Part shown: positions 27,296-35,155 of the stretch, one piece after another | Position numbering within the stretch: position 1 is the stretch's first letter | How the letters are laid out: each line of letters opens with the position of its first letter | Assembly: GCA_016869515.1 (NCBI GenBank) | Contig: VGDZ01000019.1 | Coordinates: forward strand, 1 to 46,339 | Direction: 5' to 3' | Length of the DNA stretch: 46,339 nucleotides | Source: Alphaproteobacteria bacterium | Lineage (GTDB): Bacteria > Pseudomonadota > Alphaproteobacteria > VGDZ01 | Made by a program: the position numbers and the translations under genes | The notes under the pieces: model-generated | The model's input: only the letters and a program-made list of their open reading frames with translations | What the model was told of the DNA's origin: nothing | Database searches by the model: none

Positions 27296-28501
27296 TCAGG
27301 CGCCGTAGCGCCCGACGATCGACACCGAGCACACGTTCTGCGCGGGGAAGCCGCCCAAATTGTGGGTCAGGCCGAAGACCGGGTCCTGCTTGCGCTGGCG
27401 CGCGCCGGCGCGGCCCTGGAGCTGCAGGTACATCTCGTAGAGCATGCGCAGGCCCGAGGCACCGATGGGATGGCCGAAGCATTTCAGCCCGCCGTCGATC
27501 TGGCAGGGGATCTTGCCGTCGGCGTCGTAGAACCCGTCGAGCACATCCTTGATCGCGCCGCCCTCGGGCGAGATGTGCAGGTCCTCCATCGTCACCAGTT
27601 CGGTGACCGAGAAGCAGTCGTGGACCTCGATCAGGCCGATCTGCTCGCGCGGGCGCTCGATGCCGGCCTCCTTGTAGGCGCGGGACGAGGCCACCCGGGC
27701 GGTGGCGAAATAGCTGCCGTCCCAGGCGTTGTGCGAGGCCTCCTGGCCGTTCGAGACCGCCAATTGCAGCGCCTTGACCGCGATCAGGTCGCGCTTGCCC
27801 TGGCTCTTGGCGATCTCGGGCGTGGTGACGATGGCGCAGGCCGAGCCGTCCGACACCCCGCAGCAGTCGAAGAGCCCGAGCGGCGCGGCCACGGTCGGCG
27901 CCTTGAGCACGTCGTCGATGCTGATCTTGTTGCGCAGGTGCGCCTTGTCGTTGCGGGCGCCGTTGTCGTGGCTCTTGACCGAGACATGGGCCATGGCGCG
28001 CTTGAGGTCGTCGGCCGAGACGTTGTGCTTGGCGCGATAGGCCGCCGCCAACTGGGCGAAGGAGCCCGGGGCCGAGATGTTGGGCCAGTACTGCGAATTG
28101 AGCGCGCCGCGCAGCCGCTGCGGCAGGCCGCCATAGCCGGTGTCCTTGAGCTTTTCGACGCCCAGCGCCAGGGCGATGTCGCAGGCGCCCGAGGCGACGG
28201 CGTAGACCGCGCCGCGGAACGCCTCCGAGCCCGAGGCGCAGTAGTTCTCGACCCGCGTCACGGGGATGTAGGGCAAGCGCAGCGCCACCGCCAGCGGCAC
28301 GCCCGACTTGCCGACATGCTGTTCCTCGATCGCGGTCGAAAGCCAGGCCGCCTCGATGCGGTTCTTCTCGATGCCGGCGTCCTTGAGCGCCTCCTCGAAG
28401 GCCTCGACCATCAGGTCGTCAGCCTCGCGGTCCCAGCGCTCGCCGAACTTCGAGCAGCCCATGCCGAGAATCACCACCTTGTCGCGAATGCCACTGGCCA
28501 T
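27296..28501 (-). CDS. Thiolase family protein (SCP2/acetyl-CoA acetyltransferase-like)
   Basis: 401 aa. Nucleophile C88 lies in VENYCASGSEAF; EVHDCFSV and CFGHPIGASG carry the active-site histidines, and HNLGG is conserved. This is the SCP2-thiolase type, which often works with a separate OB-fold/zinc-ribbon partner, whose gene is just upstream. It would cleave a 3-ketoacyl-CoA or condense acyl-CoAs. The start follows a strong GAGGAGAGG site. It is the last gene of the minus-strand acyl-CoA operon. Confidence 0.9.
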   Translation of the reverse strand: MASGIRDKVVILGMGCSKFGERWDREADDLMVEAFEEALKDAGIEKNRIEAAWLSTAIEEQHVGKSGVPLAVALRLPYIPVTRVENYCASGSEAFRGAVYAVASGACDIALALGVEKLKDTGYGGLPQRLRGALNSQYWPNISAPGSFAQLAAAYRAKHNVSADDLKRAMAHVSVKSHDNGARNDKAHLRNKISIDDVLKAPTVAAPLGLFDCCGVSDGSACAIVTTPEIAKSQGKRDLIAVKALQLAVSNGQEASHNAWDGSYFATARVASSRAYKEAGIERPREQIGLIEVHDCFSVTELVTMEDLHISPEGGAIKDVLDGFYDADGKIPCQIDGGLKCFGHPIGASGLRMLYEMYLQLQGRAGARQRKQDPVFGLTHNLGGFPAQNVCSVSIVGRYGA

Positions 28502-28517
28502 GGAACCTCTCCTCGGA

Positions 28518-29960
28518 TCAGGCGGCGGGCGCCGCTTTCCAGAAATAGCGCGTATAGCCGCGCTGGCTGTCGAATTCCTTGACCCGGAAGGTCATGCGCA
28601 TGCGCGCGCCCACGGCCAGGCTTTCGGAGTCGACATCGGTGAAATCTGCCATAAATCGGCCCCCTTCGTCGAATACCACCATGCCATAGCAAGCCGGCGG
28701 GTCGGGCGAATAGGTCAGCTGATCGGCGGTATAGGACATGATCTTGCCCAGCTTCTCGGCGAAGGGATGGTCGTCCTGGGAATGGAAGGCGTTGCAGTTG
28801 GGGTTGACGCAGACGTTGCTTTGCGGCCACTGCACGGTGCCGCAGATTCGGCACTTGCCGCCCATCAGGCCGAGCAGCATTTCCATGTTGCGATAGCCCG
28901 AGGACAGGGTCGGCGGCAATGCCCCGCCTTCGGCGCGCATGCCGCGCTCGATCGTCACCAGATCGTTCCAGGTCAGGTAGCGCTGATAGTTGGTCTCGGC
29001 CTTGCGGCGCTTGAGCCAACCCTGGACGCCGAGCCGCGCCGGCAGCTTGGCCAGCGCCGGCGTCGTCTCGAACACCAGCACATCGACGCCCTGGCCGAAG
29101 CCGATCACCAGGATGCGCTCGCCCGGCTTGGCCGCGGCCAGCGCATCGGCCAGCATCACCAGCGGATGCGCCGTGCCGGCATCGCCCAGATTGGCCGCCA
29201 GCACGTCGCGCACGCGCTCTTCGGCGATCCCCAGGCGCTTGGCCAGGCCCGGCGCCACACCGCGCATCGCCACCGGCACGCACAGATGCGCGATGTCGGC
29301 GCCGGTCAGGTCGGCCCGCTTCAGCGCCGCACTCACCGCCGGCGGCAGAAGCTTGTTGTAGCCCTCGTCGCGGATCCAGCGCTCTTCCCAGCCATAGTCG
29401 TAATCGGATTGCGGGCCGTGGCCGCGGAAGTGATCGACGAAGTCGACCGCCTCGCTATGGGCAACGACAAGCTTGGCGACGACATTCTCCGATCCGACCA
29501 GAAAGGCCGCGGCGGCGTCGCCGTAGCCGAGCTCCTGCGGGCTTGCCGCCTTGGTGCGGCGGCGTTCGCTGGCGACGATCAGGGTCTCGCCGCTGCCGCG
29601 CAGGGCCTGGATCAGCGCCGAGGTGCCGGCACGTTGCGAGCCGGCGATGTCGAGCGTGCCGATGTCGCGCCTGAGGCTCAGCGCCTGGGCGACGACGCCC
29701 ACGTTCTGGCGGTCCTGGAAAGGCAGGGTGGTCGAAGCCAGGATCGCTTGGCCGATGCGCGCGCGGTCATGGGCGCCGATGCAGTCGCGCGCCGCCTCGA
29801 CCGCCATGGTGATGGCGTCCTCGTCCCAATTGGCGATGGCGCGCTCGCCCTTGGCCTGGGCCTTGAGGGCGGGGTTGAACCAGGCATTGGCCTGCACCGC
29901 CGCCGCGCGCTGCAGGCGAAGACGCGGCACATAGGCTCCGAATGCGACCAGACCTTGCAT
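28518..29960 (-). CDS. Thiolase-fold (HMG-CoA synthase-like) protein fused to zinc-ribbon/OB-fold domain
   Basis: 480 aa. The N-terminal about 330 residues have an HMG-CoA-synthase/ketoacyl-synthase fold pattern (GLVAFGAYVPRLRL; ELGYGDAAAAFLVG; NLGDAGTAHPLVML), but the nucleophile region reads DIAGSQRAGTSAL (104-116) without cysteine, so it is probably not catalytic in the usual way. The C-terminus is a DUF35-type rubredoxin-like zinc ribbon (C370, C373, C384, C389) plus an OB fold. Such proteins partner with SCP2-type thiolases, and a thiolase gene follows 16 nt downstream. Start after a GGAGGA site. Confidence 0.85.
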   Translation of the reverse strand: MQGLVAFGAYVPRLRLQRAAAVQANAWFNPALKAQAKGERAIANWDEDAITMAVEAARDCIGAHDRARIGQAILASTTLPFQDRQNVGVVAQALSLRRDIGTLDIAGSQRAGTSALIQALRGSGETLIVASERRRTKAASPQELGYGDAAAAFLVGSENVVAKLVVAHSEAVDFVDHFRGHGPQSDYDYGWEERWIRDEGYNKLLPPAVSAALKRADLTGADIAHLCVPVAMRGVAPGLAKRLGIAEERVRDVLAANLGDAGTAHPLVMLADALAAAKPGERILVIGFGQGVDVLVFETTPALAKLPARLGVQGWLKRRKAETNYQRYLTWNDLVTIERGMRAEGGALPPTLSSGYRNMEMLLGLMGGKCRICGTVQWPQSNVCVNPNCNAFHSQDDHPFAEKLGKIMSYTADQLTYSPDPPACYGMVVFDEGGRFMADFTDVDSESLAVGARMRMTFRVKEFDSQRGYTRYFWKAAPAA

Positions 29961-29986
29961 GCTTCCTCCGTGTCGCGTGCCGCGAT

Positions 29987-30247
29987 CTAGGCGGCCCGCT
30001 TTTCGCCCTGCTTCTCGGCCAAAGCGAGTTCATATAGGCTTTGAAGATTCATCCAGAACATCGGGGCATTACCGAAATAGCGGCCCAAACGAATGGCCAA
30101 ACCGGCATTGATGCCACGCTTGCACCCAACCACAGCCGAGATCTTCGCCGGGGTCGTTCCTACGGCCCCCGCAAATTCGCGAATCGAGAGGCTGCGAGCT
30201 TCGATCTCGCGTCCCAGAATGCGCCCCGGATGCACCGCCACCGCCAT
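29987..30247 (-). CDS. higA: HigA family antitoxin (HTH)
   Basis: 86 aa from the ATG at 30247 (GAGGG 11 nt upstream). HPGRILGREIEARSLSIREF and VGTTPAKISAVV form the XRE-type helix-turn-helix (about 20-60), followed by LAIRLGRYFGNAPMFWMNLQ, the HigA/VapI signature. It would bind the HigB toxin and repress its promoter. It starts 7 nt after higB. An upstream frame start at 30307 lies inside higB and is not preferred. Confidence 0.9.
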   Translation of the reverse strand: MAVAVHPGRILGREIEARSLSIREFAGAVGTTPAKISAVVGCKRGINAGLAIRLGRYFGNAPMFWMNLQSLYELALAEKQGEKRAA

Positions 30248-30254
30248 ATCCGTT

Positions 30255-30542
30255 CTACCCTCGATGATAGTCGACGATTTCGACATCATAAGCATGACCG
30301 TCGGCAAAGCGAAAGCATAGGCGCCAACGGCCGTTGATCGTCATGGCCCATTGTCCTCTGCGCGAGCCTTTCAATTTGTGCAAACTGACCGACGACAAGA
30401 CGCCAAGATCCGCCAATTTTGTCGCGGCCGAGAGCGAAATCAGTCGTTCGATCGCCAATTCGGCATCCATGCCCCCGAAACCGCCGACGCTATTGCCCTC
30501 GAAAAACCGCCTTGTCCGGGAATTGGCCCAGCTTCGGATCAC
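30255..30542 (-). CDS. higB: HigB family toxin (RelE/ParE superfamily)
   Basis: 95 aa, GTG start. The order toxin-before-antitoxin and the motifs LHKLKGSRRGQWAMTINGRW (54-73), RLCFRF and DVEIVDYH at the end are typical of HigB, a ribosome-dependent mRNA endonuclease. The start overlaps the maoC stop by 4 nt (GTGA), so toxin translation is likely coupled to maoC. The module lies inside an acyl-CoA metabolism operon. Confidence 0.92.
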   Translation of the reverse strand: MIRSWANSRTRRFFEGNSVGGFGGMDAELAIERLISLSAATKLADLGVLSSVSLHKLKGSRRGQWAMTINGRWRLCFRFADGHAYDVEIVDYHRG

Positions 30543-31399
30543 GCCGCGATTTCGGCCAGGCCGTTGCCCAGCACGACCACGTCGCGCTCGACCGCCCGGG
30601 CGCGGAAATGGACCGTGCCGCTGCGGCCCCAGATTTCAGTGCGGATGGTTTCGCCCGGAAACACCGGCGCGGTGAAGCGCGCATCCATCCGCTTGATCCT
30701 TGCCGGATCGTAACCGGCCAAGGTCTTGAGCAAGGCATGGCAGACCACGCCGAAGCTCGACATGCCGTGCAGGATCGGTCGCGGAAAGCCGCCGACCTTC
30801 GCCACCGCCGGATCGGCATGCAGCGGGTTGAGATCGCCCGAGAGCCGATAGATCAGGGCCTGGTTGGCGGCGGTCTTGATGTCGCAGCTACTCTCGGGCG
30901 CGGTCTCGGGCAGCTTGACCGGCTCGGGCACCGGTCCGCTCGGACCGCCGAAGCCGCCATCGCCGCGCGCCACCGTCGTCTGGCGCAGCGTCGCCAGCTT
31001 CTGCCCCGTCGCTTGGTCGGCGACGATGCGTTCCGAGAACAGGAGGGCGCCGACCTTGGGGCCCTTGTCGACGATGGCGGTCATGCGCGAGCGGCCGACC
31101 ACCTTTCCCGCCGGCGGCAAGGGGGCGTGGAGCGTCATGCTCTGCTCGCCATGGACGATCTTCTTCCAGTCGATGCCGGTACCGGCGTCCTTGATCCAGA
31201 ATCCGGGATAGCCCATCACCAGCGCCTGCGTCGGCACCACCTTCTGGCCGTCCTCGTAGACGAACTTGAGCTGATCGGCATCCATCGGGTCGGCGCCGAA
31301 GCCGAGCCCGAGCGCATAGAGGATCGAATCCTTGAAGCCATAGCTCTGCTCGATCTCGCGGATCGGCCAGGCCATCAGCTTGTCGTAGTCGATCGGCAT
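30539..31399 (-). CDS. MaoC family double hot-dog enoyl-CoA hydratase
   Basis: 286 aa. It resembles the hydratase 2 part of eukaryotic multifunctional enzyme type 2: an N-terminal hot-dog (about 1-150) and a C-terminal catalytic hot-dog with LSGDLNPLHADP (186-197; D189, N191, H194) and GFPRPILHGMSS. It would hydrate trans-2-enoyl-CoA to (3R)-hydroxyacyl-CoA. The upstream SDR overlaps its start (ATGA); higB overlaps its stop. Confidence 0.93.
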   Translation of the reverse strand: MPIDYDKLMAWPIREIEQSYGFKDSILYALGLGFGADPMDADQLKFVYEDGQKVVPTQALVMGYPGFWIKDAGTGIDWKKIVHGEQSMTLHAPLPPAGKVVGRSRMTAIVDKGPKVGALLFSERIVADQATGQKLATLRQTTVARGDGGFGGPSGPVPEPVKLPETAPESSCDIKTAANQALIYRLSGDLNPLHADPAVAKVGGFPRPILHGMSSFGVVCHALLKTLAGYDPARIKRMDARFTAPVFPGETIRTEIWGRSGTVHFRARAVERDVVVLGNGLAEIAA

Positions 31400-32322
31400 C
31401 AGATCGGCTCCCAGTTGAAGACGTCGGCGGAGACGTCGAGCGGCAGGAAGCTCTTGCGCATCGCCGGGATGGCGGTGTCGGCGATGGCCTGCGGGGTCCA
31501 GCCCTCGGCGCTATGCACCGAACGGATCGGCCGCGGCTGGCTCATCAGGTAGATCTCGTTCATGCGCACGGCGAAGATCTGTCCGGTGACCTCCTTGGCC
31601 GCGTCCGACAGCAGATAGACCACCATCGGCGCGATCTTGGCGGTGGTCATCTGTTTCATGCGCTCGACCCGCGCCTTTTGGTCCTCGGTCTCTGTGGGGA
31701 TGGTGCCGATCATGCGGCTCCAGGCGAAGGGCGAGACGCAGTTGGAGCGCACGTTGAACCGCCGCATGTCGAGCGCGATCGACTTCGACATGCCGACGAT
31801 GCCCAGCTTGGCGGCGGCATAGTTGGCCTGGCCGACATTGCCGATCAGCCCCGAGGTCGAGGTGAAATGGACATAGGCGCCGGACTGCTGCTCGCGGAAA
31901 TGCTGGGCCGCGGCCTTGGCGACGTAGAAACTGCCCATCAGGTGGACGCCGATGACCTGTTCCCAGTCCAGCGCGCTCATGCGGTGGAAGATGCGATCGC
32001 GCAGGATGCCGGCATTGTTGACCACGCCGTCGATGCGGCCGAAGGCTTCGACCGCCTGGCGCACCATGCGCTCGGCGCCAGCCGGATCGGAGACGCTGTC
32101 GGTATTGGCGACCGCCTGGCCGCCTGCCGCCTTGATTTCCTTGACCACGTCCGATGCCGGGCCCGAGGAGCCACCGCCCTCGCCATCGACCGAGCCGCCC
32201 AGATCGTTGACCACCACTTTGGCCCCTTCGGACGCAGCCAATAGCGCGATGTCGCGGCCGATGCCGCGGCCCGCGCCGGTCACCAAAACGACTTTGCCGT
32301 CGACAATCTTGGAACTCGCCAT
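31399..32322 (-). CDS. SDR family oxidoreductase ((3R)-hydroxyacyl-CoA dehydrogenase-like)
   Basis: 307 aa. TGAGRGIG at 15-22, NNAG at 102-105, serine in HFTSTSG (about 155) and Y168-x3-K172 are all in place. The insert VVNDLGGSVDGEGG is typical of the dehydrogenase unit of multifunctional enzyme type 2, and the next gene encodes the hydratase unit. Together they would run two steps of a D-specific beta-oxidation. The ATG at 32322 follows AGGGGA; a TTG 15 nt upstream is less likely. Confidence 0.9.
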   Translation of the reverse strand: MASSKIVDGKVVLVTGAGRGIGRDIALLAASEGAKVVVNDLGGSVDGEGGGSSGPASDVVKEIKAAGGQAVANTDSVSDPAGAERMVRQAVEAFGRIDGVVNNAGILRDRIFHRMSALDWEQVIGVHLMGSFYVAKAAAQHFREQQSGAYVHFTSTSGLIGNVGQANYAAAKLGIVGMSKSIALDMRRFNVRSNCVSPFAWSRMIGTIPTETEDQKARVERMKQMTTAKIAPMVVYLLSDAAKEVTGQIFAVRMNEIYLMSQPRPIRSVHSAEGWTPQAIADTAIPAMRKSFLPLDVSADVFNWEPI

Positions 32323-32367
32323 CGTTTTCCCCTGCAAAGAGGGGCGGAGTATGGCGAGCGTGCGAAC

Positions 32368-32883
32368 CTAGCGCAATGGCCGCGCTGTCACATTGCCGCC
32401 TTGGCCGGCCGCCGGGCCGCCCCCGCCGGCGGCCGAGTTGGGCGTCATCAGCACGCTGACGGTGGCGCCGCCGGTCAGGATCGAGGACTTGAAGATCTGG
32501 ATGGTGGCGACGCGTCCCATGCGCGAGAACACCAGCGCGCTGGCCTCGGCCCGCACAACAGAGATCTCGGCCCAGCCGAAGCTGGCCATCTCGCGGCGAT
32601 AGAACTCGAACATCTCGACCAAGGTGTAGGGGGTGTCGAAATGAGCCCGCCCAGACCAGTCGTCGCGGCTGCCGAAAATCAGCGTCCGCACCGGATCGAG
32701 TTTGACGTTGTTGGGCACCGGCACGTCGGTCAACGGCACCGTCGGCAGGCCGTCGGTCGATCCCTTGCCGCCGGGCGCGTTGGCCGGCGTCAGCTTGTCG
32801 CCCCGATCGCCGTCGGAAAACCACGAACAGGCGGACAGCGCGATGACCATGGCGGCGGCAAAAGCCCAGCGATGCAGCGTCAT
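32368..32883 (-). CDS. Lipoprotein of unknown function
   Basis: 171 aa from the ATG at 32883, after a GGAGG site. A signal peptide ends in the lipobox LSAC with C19, so it should be lipid-anchored. After a Gly/Pro-rich linker, a compact domain at about 50-150 contains VPVPNNVKLDP, GSRDDWSGRAHFDTPYT, EFYRREMASFGW and a strand-rich end. I do not recognise the family. It lies behind a small membrane-protein gene on the same strand. Confidence 0.8.
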   Translation of the reverse strand: MTLHRWAFAAAMVIALSACSWFSDGDRGDKLTPANAPGGKGSTDGLPTVPLTDVPVPNNVKLDPVRTLIFGSRDDWSGRAHFDTPYTLVEMFEFYRREMASFGWAEISVVRAEASALVFSRMGRVATIQIFKSSILTGGATVSVLMTPNSAAGGGGPAAGQGGNVTARPLR

Positions 32884-32924
32884 GACGCCTCCCCCCGGGC
32901 ACTGGCAGCCCGAATCGAGCGCGA

Positions 32925-33095
32925 TTATAGCAGGCGCATCAGCATCAGGACCGCCACCACCAAGGCGACGCTGGTGAGGCCCAGCAGCAGGATGGTGGTA
33001 TGCGGCCGGCGCGGTCCCCGCCGCAGCCAGGGCAGGACCGCCAAGGCCAGCGCCAGCGAAATCAGGACTTTCCATCCGTCGTCCCAGTTCCACAT
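32925..33095 (-). CDS. Small membrane protein, 56 aa
   Basis: An open frame of 57 codons from an ATG at 33095 to a TAA. It begins MWNWDDGWKVLISLALALAV and consists of two hydrophobic segments (about 9-22 and 33-55) joined by the basic turn WLRRGPRRPH. The positive-inside pattern and clean hydrophobic segments argue for a real gene; no strong ribosome-binding site is seen. It sits between the lipoprotein gene and the divergent yfgM-like gene. Function unknown. Confidence 0.6.
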   Translation of the reverse strand: MWNWDDGWKVLISLALALAVLPWLRRGPRRPHTTILLLGLTSVALVVAVLMLMRLL

Positions 33096-33202
33096 CGCCG
33101 GTAGCCTAATCCCGGACGGCGTCCGCCGTCGACCGCCTCGGTTTGCCTTGAGCCGGGCTCGCGGATATGGTACGCGCCGCCGCCTTCGGTTGGACCACGG
33201 TC

Positions 33203-33847
33203 GTGAGCGATATCTTTCAGGAAGTTGACGAGGATCTGCGGCGCGACCGGATGGAAGCGCTGTGGAAGCGCTATGGTCGATATCTCGTCGGGGCGGCTGC
33301 GGCCATCGTCCTGGTCACGGCCGGCTGGGTCGGCTGGCGCGATTGGCAGGCGGGACGGCGCGCGGCCGAGGGCGGCCGCTTCATGGCCGCGCTCGAGCAG
33401 ATGAAACAGGGCCGCAATGCCGAGGCCGCCGAGGCCTTTGCGGCGCTGGCCGAACAGGGCGGGGGCATCGCCGCCTTGGCGCGGCTGCGTCAGGCCTCGG
33501 CGCTGATCGCGGCCAAGGACGTTGCGGGCGCAATTAAAGTCTTGGACATGGTGGCGGCCGATACCTCGGCCGACGGGGCGCTGCGCAATTTCGCCCGGCT
33601 GCAGGCGGCGATGCAATTGCTCGACAGCGCGCCGCTGGCGGAGATCGAGCAGCGTTTGGCGGCGGTGGCGCAGTTTGCCGCGGCGCGGCCCTTGGCGCGC
33701 GAGTTGGAGGCGCTGGCCAAGCTCAAGGCCGGCGATGCGGCTTCCGCCAAGAGTCTGCTGACCGGTTTGGCCGACGACGCCGAGGCCCCGGCCGGGGTGC
33801 GGGCGCGGGCGGCCGAGTTGCTGGCTGCGCTGGGCGCGGCGCGTTGA
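33203..33847 (+). CDS. YfgM/DUF2659-like membrane-anchored TPR protein
   Basis: 214 aa from the GTG at 33203 (VSDIFQEVDEDLRRDR), the family's typical start. One membrane segment at about 26-45 follows a short charged N-terminus; the rest is helical, periplasmic and TPR-like (AALEQMKQGRNAEAAEAFAA). The order yfgM-bamB-der is the same as in many proteobacteria. E. coli YfgM is an ancillary SecYEG subunit linked to periplasmic chaperones; a similar role is inferred. bamB starts 2 nt after its stop. Confidence 0.85.
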   Translation: MSDIFQEVDEDLRRDRMEALWKRYGRYLVGAAAAIVLVTAGWVGWRDWQAGRRAAEGGRFMAALEQMKQGRNAEAAEAFAALAEQGGGIAALARLRQASALIAAKDVAGAIKVLDMVAADTSADGALRNFARLQAAMQLLDSAPLAEIEQRLAAVAQFAAARPLARELEALAKLKAGDAASAKSLLTGLADDAEAPAGVRARAAELLAALGAAR

Positions 33848-33849
33848 CC

Positions 33850-35151
33850 ATGCGATGGGCGGCGGCGCTGGCGGCAGCCGGCCTGTTGGTCGGCTGCGAA
33901 GGCTCGCTGCCGCCAAAAATCCAGGGAACGCGGGTGTCGGTGATGAGCCTCGAGCGTACGCTCGAGCCCGATCCCGGCATGCGCGAGTTGCGTGTCCGCC
34001 TGCCGCGGCCGCACCGCAATCCGGATTGGCCTCAGGCCGGAGGCTATCCCAATCACGCCTTGCATCATCTCGAGGCCGAAGGCCCCCTAGCGTTGCTGTG
34101 GCGGGCCGACGCCGGCGCGGGATCGTCGAGCGAGCGGCGGCTGTTGAGCGGGCCAGTGGTGGCCGAAGGTCGGCTCTTCACGCTCGATGCCGAGGCCATG
34201 GTGACGGCGTTCGATGCCGGCAACGGCGCGCGGCTGTGGCGGCGCAGCCTGGTGCCGGCGGGGGAACGCGCCGATGCGGGCTATGGCGGCGGGTTGGCGG
34301 TCGAGGACGGCCGCCTCTACGTCGCCACCGGCTTCGGCGATGTCTGGGCGATGGACGCCGGCAACGGCGCCGTGCATTACCGCCGCAGCATCGGCATACC
34401 CTTTCGTGCCGCGCCGACGGTCAGCGGCGACCGGCTGTTCGTCATCAGCTACGACAACCAGCTGCACGCGCTGGCGGCGGCCGACGGCCGCACGCTGTGG
34501 ACCCATAACGGCATCGCCGAGGATGCCGGGCTGCTGGCGTCGTCAGCGGCCGCGGCCGATGCCGGCATCGTCGTCGCGCCCTATTCCTCGGGCGAGCTGG
34601 TGGCGATCCGGGTCGAGAACGGGCGCGTCGCCTGGGCGGATTCGCTGGTGGCGCGCGGCCGCTTTTCGCCGGTCGAGACCCTGGCGGCGATCGCCGGGCG
34701 GCCGGTGATCGATCGCGGCCGGGTCTATGCCGTAAGCCATGGCGGGCAGCTGGTGGCGATCGATTTGCGTTCGGGCTCGCAAGTTTGGGATCAGCCGATC
34801 GCCGCCATCCGGACGCCTTGGGTGGCGGGCGATTATCTTTACCTCGTCACGCTCGACAGCGAAGTCGTATGCCTGTCGCGCCAGGACGGGCGGGTGCGAT
34901 GGGTGCAACCCTTGGTGCGCTGGGTGGACGATCGGCGCAAGGTCGACCGCGTGATCTGGACCGGGCCGCTGTTGGCGTCGGACCGGCTGATCGTCGCCTC
35001 CTCCCAGGGCGTGGCGCTGTCGATCTCGCCCTATACCGGCGAGGTGCTGGGCCAGATCCAGTTGCCCGACGGAGTCAGCATTCCGCCGATCGTCGCCGAC
35101 GGCATGATGTACGTGCTGACCGACGACGCGCGGGTCTTCGCCTACAAGTGA
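33850..35151 (+). CDS. bamB: Outer-membrane assembly lipoprotein BamB-like (PQQ-type beta-propeller)
   Basis: 433 aa. Lipoprotein signal with LLVGC (12-16), then an eight-bladed beta-propeller built from PQQ-like repeats such as LFTLDAEAMVTAFDAGNGAR, VWAMDAGNGAVHYRR, LHALAAADGRTLW and VAIDLRSGSQVWDQPI. BamB helps the BAM complex insert outer-membrane proteins. The position between yfgM and der supports the call. ATG at 33850 chosen; a TTG 6 nt upstream overlaps the previous stop. Confidence 0.9.
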   Translation: MRWAAALAAAGLLVGCEGSLPPKIQGTRVSVMSLERTLEPDPGMRELRVRLPRPHRNPDWPQAGGYPNHALHHLEAEGPLALLWRADAGAGSSSERRLLSGPVVAEGRLFTLDAEAMVTAFDAGNGARLWRRSLVPAGERADAGYGGGLAVEDGRLYVATGFGDVWAMDAGNGAVHYRRSIGIPFRAAPTVSGDRLFVISYDNQLHALAAADGRTLWTHNGIAEDAGLLASSAAAADAGIVVAPYSSGELVAIRVENGRVAWADSLVARGRFSPVETLAAIAGRPVIDRGRVYAVSHGGQLVAIDLRSGSQVWDQPIAAIRTPWVAGDYLYLVTLDSEVVCLSRQDGRVRWVQPLVRWVDDRRKVDRVIWTGPLLASDRLIVASSQGVALSISPYTGEVLGQIQLPDGVSIPPIVADGMMYVLTDDARVFAYK

Positions 35152-35155
35152 TTCG

